Source of the DNA: an uncultured Eubacteriales bacterium
GTDB lineage: Bacteria; Bacillota; Clostridia; Oscillospirales; Acutalibacteraceae
Assembly: GCA_934489895.1 (NCBI GenBank)
Contig: CAKSST010000006.1
Location: 14,658-78,657, forward strand
DNA: 64,000 bases
Direction of reading: 5' to 3'
Numbering within the stretch: position 1 is the first letter of the stretch; each line of letters starts with the position of its first letter. The position numbers and the translations under genes are program-made. The notes under the pieces are model-generated. The model was not told where the DNA came from and searched no databases. It worked only from the letters and a program-made list of their open reading frames with translations. Of this stretch, positions 56,600-64,000 are shown piece after piece.

Positions 56600-58888
56600 T
56601 TATTTTACGCTTTTTCTTTTGCGGGAATAAAGGGTCGTGCCTGCAAGGACTCCGCCGCTTACAAACAGCAGAGCGATCCAAAGAATCATATTGCTGTTAT
56701 CTCCTGTCTGCGGAGATTTTGTGTCTGCGGGCTTATTCGGCTCAGTCGGCGTAGTCGGAGTCCCGGTTGCCGGAATTTCAACGGCAGCCTTCTTGTCGCC
56801 GCAGTTCTTGCATTCCTCATGCTTAGAACCCTTTTCGGTAGCCGTAGCTTCCTTGTCGATCTTCCACTCATAATCGTGGCCTGTTGCAGCAACAACTACC
56901 TGATCGGCGGTAAGCTCAACATTGCCGGTTGCATCTGCAAACAGCTTGCCGCAGCCGTCGCACTTATAGTACTCGATGTTACCTTTCTCGGTGCAGCTTG
57001 CGGGGTTTGCGTCAACCTTTGTCATGCTGTGGGTATGACCCAAAGCCGGAGTAATGATATAGCCGCACTCTGTGCAGGTCTGAGGCGTGGTTTCGGTCGC
57101 TGCCGCACCCGGAGTATGTGCTACCGGGGTGTCGTGGGTGTCGTCATAGCGGCACTTATGCGCGTGACCGTCTGCGCCCTTGTAGCCCCAAGCGGACTCA
57201 TCATAGCTGTGAGAGCCTGCGTTGGTGCTTTCATACCACTTGTCGCTTGCCGCAGGATCGTCCTTTGCGTTGTGATCGCCGCGTGTGCAGTCATACCAAT
57301 AGGTATCGTGGCTGCGGCAATCTGCTGCGGTATCCTTCTTGTGTGCGTCATCCATAACCTTCTCGGTATACTCGTGACCGAGAGCGGTGAGAACAACGCT
57401 GTCGTGGTCGGTGATCTCCACATTGCCGGTTGCGTCCTCAAACCACTTGCTGCAGCCGGAGCAAACATAGTATGCCTTGTTGCCGTTCTCGGTGCAGGTT
57501 GCAGCCTTAGCCGCAACAGGTGTCATGTTGTGAGTATGACCCAAAGCCGGAGTAATGATATAGCCGCACTCTGTGCAGGTCTGAGGCGTGGTTTCGGTCG
57601 CTGCCGCACCCGGAGTATGTGCTACCGGAGTGTCGTGGGTGTCGTCATAGCGGCACTTATGCGCGTGACCACTTTCGCTCTTGTAGCCCCAAGCGGACTC
57701 ATCATAGCTATGAGGGCCTGCGTTGGTGCTTTCATACCACTTATCGCTTGCCGCAGGATCGTCCTTGGCGTTGTGATCGCCGCGTGTGCAGTCATACCAA
57801 TAGGTATCGTGGCTGCGGCAATCGGTTGCGGTAGCCTTCTTGTGTGCAGCATCCTCAATTCTCTCGGTATAGTCGTGACCGAGAGCGGTGAGAACAACAC
57901 TGCTGTGATCGGTGATCTCTACATTGGCTGTCGCATCCTCAAACCACTTGCCGCAGACACCGCACTTGTAGTATGCATTGTTGCCGTTTTCGGTGCAGGT
58001 GGCAGCCTTAGCCGCAACAGGTGTCAGGCTGTGGGCTGCAAGAGGAAGGTAGGGAATGGCATCGATCTTATTGCCGGCATTGTCGAACAACTGACCGCAG
58101 TCGTCACACTTGAAATAAGCGTCCCAGCCTTTTTCTTCACAAGTGGAAGCCTTTGCGGGAACAGGGGTCTTGCTTGTGTGTGTGCAAGGTGCATTTTCTA
58201 CCGTTACAGTACAGGTGGCGGTCTTGTCGCCTGCCTTTGCCGTAATGGTTGCCGTGCCGGGGGCTACCGCAGTTACCTTACCGGTGTTGTCAACCGTTGC
58301 AACGGACTCCTTGCTTGAAGTCCATACTACGGTGTCAGTGGTATCGGTAGGCTCAACCGTGGCAATCAGAGTTTCGGTATTGCCTGTGTAGATGGTGGTT
58401 GCGGTTTTGTTCAGACTGATTCCTGTCGCCGGCTTCGGTGCGGCGGTGATGGTGACAGGAGTTTTTACTACAGAAAACCTGTCAGTATGGTACTCAAATG
58501 TCTGACAAGAACCAAACTCAAGGTTTGTCAATCCAACTTCTAATGAGCCTGTAGCACCGTCATCCACTTTACACTGAAATTTTGCAAGTTCAGTGTCTGT
58601 TTCGCTTTCATAGTCAGCAGCTGAAGCAACGCCGTTAACCATTTTTGATACCTCAGTCCAATCTGCTGTATCAAATCCAAGTGTGGTTCTGAGACCGTCA
58701 GTTAGTTTTGCGGAATTCTCAACATAGGTCAAACCTGTTGGAATATCCAATACCATCTGCATAGAACCCATATCCGATACAGGCCCCATTATGATGGTGT
58801 AGGTGATAGTTTCACCCGGAGACGCTGTTGTTTTGTCGGGTATTACTTTAAGCTGCGTGGATGTAATCGGTGCAGCCAACGCCGGCAC
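56600..58888 (-). CDS. Sortase-anchored surface protein, N-terminus apparently lost
   Basis: 762 residues in the open frame. Parts: cohesin/invasin-like domain (about 10-150), a BIG_2 Ig-like domain (about 155-235; T-V-V-W-T-S-S-K-E-S-V-A-T-V-D), then Cys-rich repeats of C-T-E-x-G-x3-Y-Y-x-C-x2-C-x-K-W-F-x-D-A type, and a C-terminal sorting signal S-P-Q-T-G (725-729), membrane helix and basic tail. The frame begins with GTG giving M-P-A-L-A-A, which looks like the last residues of a signal peptide. There is no ribosome site and an in-frame stop lies just before. It overlaps the preceding gene by 41 bases. I infer a truncated 5' end. Confidence 0.7.
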   Translation of the reverse strand: MPALAAPITSTQLKVIPDKTTASPGETITYTIIMGPVSDMGSMQMVLDIPTGLTYVENSAKLTDGLRTTLGFDTADWTEVSKMVNGVASAADYESETDTELAKFQCKVDDGATGSLEVGLTNLEFGSCQTFEYHTDRFSVVKTPVTITAAPKPATGISLNKTATTIYTGNTETLIATVEPTDTTDTVVWTSSKESVATVDNTGKVTAVAPGTATITAKAGDKTATCTVTVENAPCTHTSKTPVPAKASTCEEKGWDAYFKCDDCGQLFDNAGNKIDAIPYLPLAAHSLTPVAAKAATCTENGNNAYYKCGVCGKWFEDATANVEITDHSSVVLTALGHDYTERIEDAAHKKATATDCRSHDTYWYDCTRGDHNAKDDPAASDKWYESTNAGPHSYDESAWGYKSESGHAHKCRYDDTHDTPVAHTPGAAATETTPQTCTECGYIITPALGHTHNMTPVAAKAATCTENGNKAYYVCSGCSKWFEDATGNVEITDHDSVVLTALGHEYTEKVMDDAHKKDTAADCRSHDTYWYDCTRGDHNAKDDPAASDKWYESTNAGSHSYDESAWGYKGADGHAHKCRYDDTHDTPVAHTPGAAATETTPQTCTECGYIITPALGHTHSMTKVDANPASCTEKGNIEYYKCDGCGKLFADATGNVELTADQVVVAATGHDYEWKIDKEATATEKGSKHEECKNCGDKKAAVEIPATGTPTTPTEPNKPADTKSPQTGDNSNMILWIALLFVSGGVLAGTTLYSRKRKSVK
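57030..58032. repeat. Two tandem copies of a 501-bp coding repeat
   Basis: Sequence at 57041 onward recurs at 57542 onward, a period of 501 bp (167 codons), with long stretches of near identity (about 57040-57340 against 57541-57841) and more divergence towards the gene's 5' side. A third, partial copy starts the unit on the C-terminal side. The pattern implies recent duplication and allows expansion or contraction by recombination. Confidence 0.85.
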
Positions 58889-61800
58889 ATTTTAACGCAT
58901 AATCTGTTAGAAGAGTTACTCCACGGGCGTGAGAATTTGCTCTCATGAAGTCCATAGTAGTGACAGTACCGTTTCCGTCTATATCACCCAGCAGGTGGAT
59001 CTTCACATTCTGCGTCACATCCGCAGAGCCAACCGTTACGGTGTACTCTCTTGTGACATGGTTTTTCTTCATCACCTTCATGGTGTAGGTGCCGGCGGGA
59101 ACATCTGCGATGGAGTAGCTTGCAGTGTTACCCTTGACAACAGCCTCATAAGAAGCTTCGGCTGCACCGCTTTCGGTGAGCTGAATAATCACTTCATCGG
59201 TATCGCTGTTAAAGCTCGTTGCCGTGCCGGAAACGGTGTAGCCCACGATTTCCGTTTCTGGGAAGGTGTAGACGCCCTGGGCCTGGGAGGTGCTCAGCGG
59301 CGTGTCGATGCCGTCCAGCTTCAAGGTAAAGGCGGTATTGTTGATGCGGCCGTCCTCCGCTTCCACGGCGAGGGTCACAAAGGCGCTGTATTTCTTGCCG
59401 CCCATAAATCTGCCGTCCTGGGTGAAGCCGTTTTCTGGAGCGCACCGTTCGCCCTCGTCCAATACTCCGTTTTCATTTGCGTCGATAAACCAGACGAGAC
59501 CGGAAACATACATCTTGTCGCTGGCTTCGCCTGCGGAGTCTCTGCCGGTGACGGTGAGGTCATCGGCGGTCTGGGCTACAGCTCCGGTGACGGGTGCATT
59601 CAGGCCTTCGATGGTGCCGTTGATGAGGGAAGGTCTGGGATCGGAGACGAAATAGTAGCCGAGTTTCAGGGAATCGCCATTGTAGCCGGGGTTGCCGAGA
59701 CTGTCGATGAGCTGTACTTCATGGCCGTTGACCAGTACCCGCACATCCGGAGAGAAGTAATACTTGGTGCCGGCAGCGCTCTGATTTGCCAGATAAATCC
59801 CCAATTCATGGGCATAGGTGGCTGCCTCATAGCGGGCATTTTCCAGCTTTTCACGGCTGAGATTGTTTTCCTCGTCACGGAACACAGTAAAGCCCTCATA
59901 GGAGTTGCCGTTGTTGGTGGCCTCACCGTCTGCCAAAGGCGTATAGGGTGTGCCGGAGCCAAGGAGAGGCGTGGAGATCTTGAACACATTGCTGCTGCTG
60001 GCGAGGAGAGGGCTTCCGTCCTGTGTCGTCTCGCCGCTGAGGGTGAGGACACGCACGCCCATCACGTCATTGGGATGCCAACCTGTCAGATCATCGGGAA
60101 CCTCGCCGGCGTAGCGCAGGTCGCCCTCACGGGGCTCGGCGGTCTCGATGGCAACGAGATCCACATACACGGTGTTGGGGTCACGCAGCAGCTCCATCTG
60201 ATAGGAGATGACGATGCCGCATACGCTGGGCGTCTGCAGGGTGTTGGGATTCCACTCTCCAGAGGCCCAATAGCCAAACTTGTCGGCGGTATTCATGTCG
60301 CTAGATCCCACACGGTTGGTGCGGAGGGTGGCAGTGTTGGCCATATACAACCCTTCACCGCTGAGGGAGATCGCCCGCAGGGGGAACTGGTAGCCCGTCT
60401 TGGGCTCGATGGAAAATGTTATATAGTAGTTGTCGTTGTAGAGTACCCGCTTCTCGGAGGGGTCCCAGCCGTAATCGCCCTCGTAGCGGGCGATGCGGGT
60501 CACGGTATTTTCCACATAGCCATTACCGGACTGCCACTCGCCGTTATAGCTGCGGACCTGAAGACCATTCAGCTTCACCTGGGAATACATCAGGTTGAGG
60601 CTGTTCTTCCAGTTGGGTTCGTCGAACTTCACCTCGGCAATGGGAACGGTCACCTTGATCCGGCGGGTGAAATTGAGGGTCTCTTGCACGCCGTTCTTGT
60701 TGACCAGTTTGCCCTTGTAGGTCATGGTGATGACCACGGTGCCGGGCCTGTAGGCGTACAGCTGGCCGCCCTTCACCTCTGCAATGTTGCGGTTGGAAGA
60801 AGACCAGGAGATGTCGGCGCCATTGCTGCTGGGAATGTTGGCGTTGCCGGGGTTCTTCATGGCGGAGATGGACACCTTGTTCACCGACTCGCTCATGGTA
60901 TAGACGGGGGCGTTGTCCTGGGTGTGCTCCACGCCGTTGGTGAGGTTCTCACCGTTGATGGCGATATCCATACTGGTGACCCGCTTATTCACCCTCAGGT
61001 TGATGGGGTTGGCTTTCACCAGATCGGGGGCATAGACACCGCTGGCCAGTTCCACCTGTACACAGGGGATGAAGGTATAGTTGCCGGGTACCATGGCGTC
61101 CCTGTTCCGCAAGATGGCGGTGGCTGAGAAGAGCTTGCAATCCGTGGGGTCCTGGCCTTTGCCGTTTTTGTTCATGCTGACAAGAACGCCGCCGTCAGGC
61201 AGTTTCTCATTCCCCGACCAGGCATACATAGCGTCATAGAAGGCCTTTGGCACATTGTCCTTATAGACGATGACGCCGGGATACCATCTGACGCCCCAGT
61301 CGCCGCTGTTGTGGACGGGGGCATAGGTGAAGATGGCACTGTTGTTCTTGTCTACCTCCATCGACTGGCAGTCGGAGGTCACCTCCAGCTTCTGGCTTGC
61401 GGAGTAGTCCTTGCCCTCCACCGAGGCGGCGGGGGAATACCAGCGCTGGCCGTTAAACTCCACGCTGGCCCGGTAGGTGCCGGAGCGGCCGTCCGTCAGC
61501 TGCAGGTTGCCCCAGCCCTCCTGGATTCCGGGGGTATTGTTGCCGGTGAGAATCTCCCACTTGCCGGTGTTTTGGTTGAGCATCTCCCACTGGACGCTGG
61601 AGGAGGTCATGCCGATCTCCTCCAGCTGCTCATCGGTGGGGGAGCGAAGCCAGACGGTTTGCCCGCTGGCGGGGATGGTGATCCGGTCGTTGGTATAGCT
61701 CCGGTAGTCAGTGTTCGTAAGCTTGAACTGGATGTTGGGCATCACAAAGACTTCCTGACGGTTATAGAAGCTGTGGCGTATGCCGGTGATATCCACACCG

Positions 61801-63581
61801 TCCATACAGCCCACGATGGTCTGTTTTCCCCCGGGCAGCCCGCTGAGGGAGATCCATTCACCCGCTAAAGCAGATCCGCCACTCACCAAAGGCAGAAACT
61901 CATCGCCGCTCTGGTAGCCGAAGGTGTAACCACGGTCGGTAATGCTGGTGCTGTAGGCCGGGGTTATATCCTCACCCTTGACCTCCAGAGTGAACTCGGA
62001 CGCATTCATGTCCTGCCGAACGCCGGTAATGCCGAATTTGATGTGGGACTGGTCGAAGTTGGAGGCGTAGAACCGGAACGTTGTGTCATCTATCCGGACG
62101 GCGGCTTTCTTATCATAGCCGAACCAGCTCTCCATCAGCTGACAGCGCACATCATACTGATGGCCGTTTTCCAACTGGGGCGCGCCGGTGCCCTCCACTC
62201 TCTGGAAGGTACGCATATCCACGCTCTTATCCAGTTCATCAAAGCTGTTGCCGGTTTTGACGATCTCCTCGCTGACGGGCTGGCCGTCCATGTCGAAGAT
62301 CTGCCAGATGGCCGCCACATAGTAGTAGCTATTGTTGCTATAGTCCTGGTTCAGCCAGTGCTCCTGCCCCTTGTAGTGGGGGGTGTAGCTGGCAGCGTCC
62401 AGGGTAAGGATGCGCTCATTGGAGCCCAGGCCGCTGTAGCCGAAAGAGAAGGTATCCCAGTCCGTGGGCGTAAGCTTCACGCCGGTGGGCTTGGGAGTGA
62501 CCTTGATGGTCTGGCGGCCTTTTTTGCCGCCGGTGCCGGAAATCGCCACATCGGCGCCGGGGTTGAAAGTCACTTTCTGTTTATTCTTGATGGCGTAGCC
62601 GTAAATGCCGAAATAGAACTCGCCGTCATTCGCCCAGAGGGCGTTACCATTGTTCCGCATCAAGCGGTCATTTTTATGGGTATCGAACTCACCGCCGTTG
62701 ATGATGTAGGTGCCGGTTTTGTCTCCATTATCGATCAACAGGGCGTCGGCGCCGGAATTGCCCTTAAAGTAGCCGCCGTTGATGATGAGGGTGGCGTCGC
62801 AGGCCCTTATGGCAGCACCATGACAATCATAGTCACCACGGCCGTAGAACTCACCGCCGTTGATGACGCATTGGCTGCCCGGCTGCAGGTCGATGGCGTC
62901 GCCGGCGATAAGATGGCGGATTTTGCCCGTCCATATATCGATATCTTCCCAGTTGTCACGGTTAGGCTTACTGTCGATATGGTAGTCTTCATTCCAAGTA
63001 CCGAAAATCTCCTTGGAGCGGCCTGCCTCCAGCTCGCCGCCGTTGACGAAAAGCTTGCCGCCGTTTTTGACTACAATGAGGTCCCGGGGGATGGCACCGA
63101 TCTTGCTGGTGAGCTTGCCCTCATAGTGGATGTAGCCGCCGCCGTTCTGGGAGTCATAGATGTGCAGCTCGCTGCCGCCGTTCACCGTGATGAAGGGTTT
63201 CCCCCCCACTTTTTCGTCCACGCCGTAGATGAGCTCGTGGCCGTTGAGGTCCAGATGCACACATTCGTTGACGCTCATAGTCAGGTTGAAGTTATCGTCG
63301 CCCAGATACTCCAGGTCGCTGGTGAGCTTGATATACTTGACTTTGTAGCCGGGACCGGTTGTGTCCATGAGAGACTTGAGATAGCTGATTCCCCTTTTAT
63401 TGCCACTTGAATTGTTGACCTCCACCCACCGGGGGTTGGGGTCATAGGGATAGCTGCTTGTGACCTGCACATCGCCGAAGCCGGCGGCCATGGCCGGAAT
63501 GACCGAAAACGGCACCATGCCGACGAGCATGGAAAGCGCCAGCAAAAGGCTTAATATTTTACTTCGCTTTTTGGTTTTCAT
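58848..63581 (-). CDS. Giant secreted dockerin-containing surface protein
   Basis: 1577 residues. Signal peptide (1-32, ends V-I-P-A-M-A-A). Residues about 60-370 look like a right-handed beta-helix, with repeated G-G-x-L/F-x-V-N-G-G-E-F units (V-V-K-N-G-G-K-L-F-V-N-G-G-E-L, I-I-N-G-G-Y-F). A long middle follows with several Ig-like and BIG-type segments (I-S-W-S-S-S-N-R-N-I-A-E-V-K-G), then a carboxypeptidase-regulatory-like beta domain and a dockerin from about 1533 (G-D-I-D-G-N-G-T-V-T-T-M-D-F-M-R-A). The second dockerin repeat breaks off after K-C-A-G-V-G into unrelated residues. GGAGG before the ATG. High G+C relative to the rest of the window. Confidence 0.82.
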   Translation of the reverse strand: MKTKKRSKILSLLLALSMLVGMVPFSVIPAMAAGFGDVQVTSSYPYDPNPRWVEVNNSSGNKRGISYLKSLMDTTGPGYKVKYIKLTSDLEYLGDDNFNLTMSVNECVHLDLNGHELIYGVDEKVGGKPFITVNGGSELHIYDSQNGGGYIHYEGKLTSKIGAIPRDLIVVKNGGKLFVNGGELEAGRSKEIFGTWNEDYHIDSKPNRDNWEDIDIWTGKIRHLIAGDAIDLQPGSQCVINGGEFYGRGDYDCHGAAIRACDATLIINGGYFKGNSGADALLIDNGDKTGTYIINGGEFDTHKNDRLMRNNGNALWANDGEFYFGIYGYAIKNKQKVTFNPGADVAISGTGGKKGRQTIKVTPKPTGVKLTPTDWDTFSFGYSGLGSNERILTLDAASYTPHYKGQEHWLNQDYSNNSYYYVAAIWQIFDMDGQPVSEEIVKTGNSFDELDKSVDMRTFQRVEGTGAPQLENGHQYDVRCQLMESWFGYDKKAAVRIDDTTFRFYASNFDQSHIKFGITGVRQDMNASEFTLEVKGEDITPAYSTSITDRGYTFGYQSGDEFLPLVSGGSALAGEWISLSGLPGGKQTIVGCMDGVDITGIRHSFYNRQEVFVMPNIQFKLTNTDYRSYTNDRITIPASGQTVWLRSPTDEQLEEIGMTSSSVQWEMLNQNTGKWEILTGNNTPGIQEGWGNLQLTDGRSGTYRASVEFNGQRWYSPAASVEGKDYSASQKLEVTSDCQSMEVDKNNSAIFTYAPVHNSGDWGVRWYPGVIVYKDNVPKAFYDAMYAWSGNEKLPDGGVLVSMNKNGKGQDPTDCKLFSATAILRNRDAMVPGNYTFIPCVQVELASGVYAPDLVKANPINLRVNKRVTSMDIAINGENLTNGVEHTQDNAPVYTMSESVNKVSISAMKNPGNANIPSSNGADISWSSSNRNIAEVKGGQLYAYRPGTVVITMTYKGKLVNKNGVQETLNFTRRIKVTVPIAEVKFDEPNWKNSLNLMYSQVKLNGLQVRSYNGEWQSGNGYVENTVTRIARYEGDYGWDPSEKRVLYNDNYYITFSIEPKTGYQFPLRAISLSGEGLYMANTATLRTNRVGSSDMNTADKFGYWASGEWNPNTLQTPSVCGIVISYQMELLRDPNTVYVDLVAIETAEPREGDLRYAGEVPDDLTGWHPNDVMGVRVLTLSGETTQDGSPLLASSSNVFKISTPLLGSGTPYTPLADGEATNNGNSYEGFTVFRDEENNLSREKLENARYEAATYAHELGIYLANQSAAGTKYYFSPDVRVLVNGHEVQLIDSLGNPGYNGDSLKLGYYFVSDPRPSLINGTIEGLNAPVTGAVAQTADDLTVTGRDSAGEASDKMYVSGLVWFIDANENGVLDEGERCAPENGFTQDGRFMGGKKYSAFVTLAVEAEDGRINNTAFTLKLDGIDTPLSTSQAQGVYTFPETEIVGYTVSGTATSFNSDTDEVIIQLTESGAAEASYEAVVKGNTASYSIADVPAGTYTMKVMKKNHVTREYTVTVGSADVTQNVKIHLLGDIDGNGTVTTMDFMRANSHARGVTLLTDYALKCAGVGCTDYIHAA

Positions 63582-63599
63582 TGCTTTTCCTCCTTATAT

Positions 63600-63935
63600 T
63601 CATTCAGATTGTTGTGTGAAAGACCGCCGTGCGGGGTCTTTCAGCCGACAAAAGCTTTCAGGTACAGTGACTGCCCGCAGTGGGGGGCAGAATCTTGCGT
63701 CGGCGGCAAGCACCGTACCGCAGCGGTCACAGTAGAGATGCCTTTCCCGGTAGCGGTCATACAGGATTTTGCCGAGAAGCCGCATACTGCAGTCGGGACA
63801 TACGCTCTGCTTGCTGTCCACCACCGTACCGCTCTCCATGACCAGCGTACCATAAATCATTTTGAAGATTTGTCTATGCGTTTTTTGTCGGTGCATAAAG
63901 CCGTATTGCGTTTTACCGTTGCCTGATTTAAACAC
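63600..63935 (-). CDS. Possible small zinc-ribbon protein
   Basis: 111 residues from a GTG. C-P-D-C and C-D-R-C-G lie about 25 residues apart, followed by L-A-A-D-A-R-F-C-P, a layout found in zinc-ribbon proteins. The GTG overlaps the stop of the partial upstream gene by 8 bases, hinting at coupling. There is no recognised homologue, and an opposite-strand frame of similar length covers the same DNA, so it may be spurious. Confidence 0.35.
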   Translation of the reverse strand: MFKSGNGKTQYGFMHRQKTHRQIFKMIYGTLVMESGTVVDSKQSVCPDCSMRLLGKILYDRYRERHLYCDRCGTVLAADARFCPPLRAVTVPESFCRLKDPARRSFTQQSE

Positions 63936-63999
63936 TGTCGATCACCGAAGCAAAGTAGTTTTCGGACACCGAGCCGAAGAGAAAAGCGTCTATCAGACC
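63928..63999 (-). CDS. C-terminal end of an unidentified protein (partial)
   Basis: From the right edge an open minus-strand frame encodes about 23 residues (G-L-I-D-A-F-L-F-G-S-V-S-E-N-Y-F-A-S-V-I-D-S-V) and stops with TAA at 63928. The composition looks coding, but the fragment is too short to identify. Confidence 0.35.
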   Translation of the reverse strand, partial: GLIDAFLFGSVSENYFASVIDSV

Positions 64000-64000
64000 C

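Noticed and set aside
57030..58032. Possible CRISPR-like repeat array
   Set aside because: The repeats are 501 bp, in frame and protein-coding, with no spacers of 30-40 bases and no cas genes in the window.
56819..58318. 499-codon plus-strand frame with apparent repeats
   Set aside because: The repeats mirror the 501-bp coding repeat on the other strand; Cys/Arg/Ala-rich translation without known domains.
58929..61127. 732-codon open frame on the plus strand
   Set aside because: It lies entirely opposite the dockerin surface protein, whose signal peptide, beta-helix repeats and dockerin are clear. High G+C removes stop codons from the antisense frame; the product has a low-complexity, Gly/Val/His-rich look and no motif.
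62043..63410. 455-codon open frame on the plus strand
   Set aside because: Antisense to the same G+C-rich gene, with no ribosome site or domain.

Overview
The window looks like a chromosomal segment of an anaerobic gut-type Firmicute of class Clostridia, most likely the Oscillospirales/Ruminococcaceae side. Pointers are strong GGAGG-type ribosome binding sites, consensus TTGACA-N17-TATAAT promoters, PyrR, lysine and ZTP riboswitches, membrane-anchored cohesin domains plus a dockerin, a standalone AICAR transformylase with a PurO-type IMP cyclohydrolase, and a pyrK/pyrD pair. No rRNA, tRNA, CRISPR array or phage genes were seen. Almost all genes from 2.6 kb onward are on the minus strand.

Layout. 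0-2.6 kb (+): tail of a [2Fe-2S] BFD-type protein, a PepSY lipoprotein, a decayed SLOG-family gene, then ferredoxin-thioredoxin reductase catalytic chain, thioredoxin and a phosphopantetheinyl transferase. 2.6-7.3 kb: an NhaC-family, predicted lysine, transporter behind a lysine riboswitch, and a metal P1B-ATPase divergent from a TetR regulator. 7.3-14.7 kb: one eight-gene operon from a single strong promoter (metal hydrolase, FGGY kinase, SIS isomerase, YjbQ, archaeal-type triosephosphate isomerase, second YjbQ, M20 hydrolase, NagB-like protein). It has the content of a catabolic or salvage pathway, but I cannot assign its substrate; this is the best candidate for an undescribed system. 14.8-16.4 kb: two membrane-anchored cohesin proteins.

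16.4-22.1 kb: a compact RiPP-type locus with a 40-residue Cys-rich precursor that is too short for ordinary gene calling, a radical SAM/SPASM maturase, an HprK-like kinase, PqqD and an S26-type peptidase. It is interrupted by a REP-associated transposase (RAYT) with an in-frame stop and by REP-like palindromes, and is preceded by a secreted cohesin-like protein. 22.2-22.8 kb: DedA.

23.0-50.7 kb: nucleotide and arginine biosynthesis. purE-C-F-M-N-O-H-D-L lies behind a ZTP riboswitch with a terminator. pyrC-carB-K-D-F-E-B plus guaB lies behind a PyrR attenuator with its own promoter, preceded by pyrR. argC-J-B-D-F lies behind a consensus promoter with an ARG-box-like palindrome. purA, purB, purK, carA, argG and argH are not in the window. 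PurF lacks the N-terminal catalytic cysteine, and PyrB carries a C-terminal PyrI-like zinc module.

50.7-64.0 kb: a three-domain glycosyltransferase, a FucO-like lactaldehyde reductase, a cluster of tiny ORFs with very strong ribosome binding sites, a membrane protein, and two large secreted surface proteins. The junction between those two looks like a deletion or a misjoin: one has lost half its dockerin and the other its signal peptide. The last 5 kb are visibly richer in G+C.
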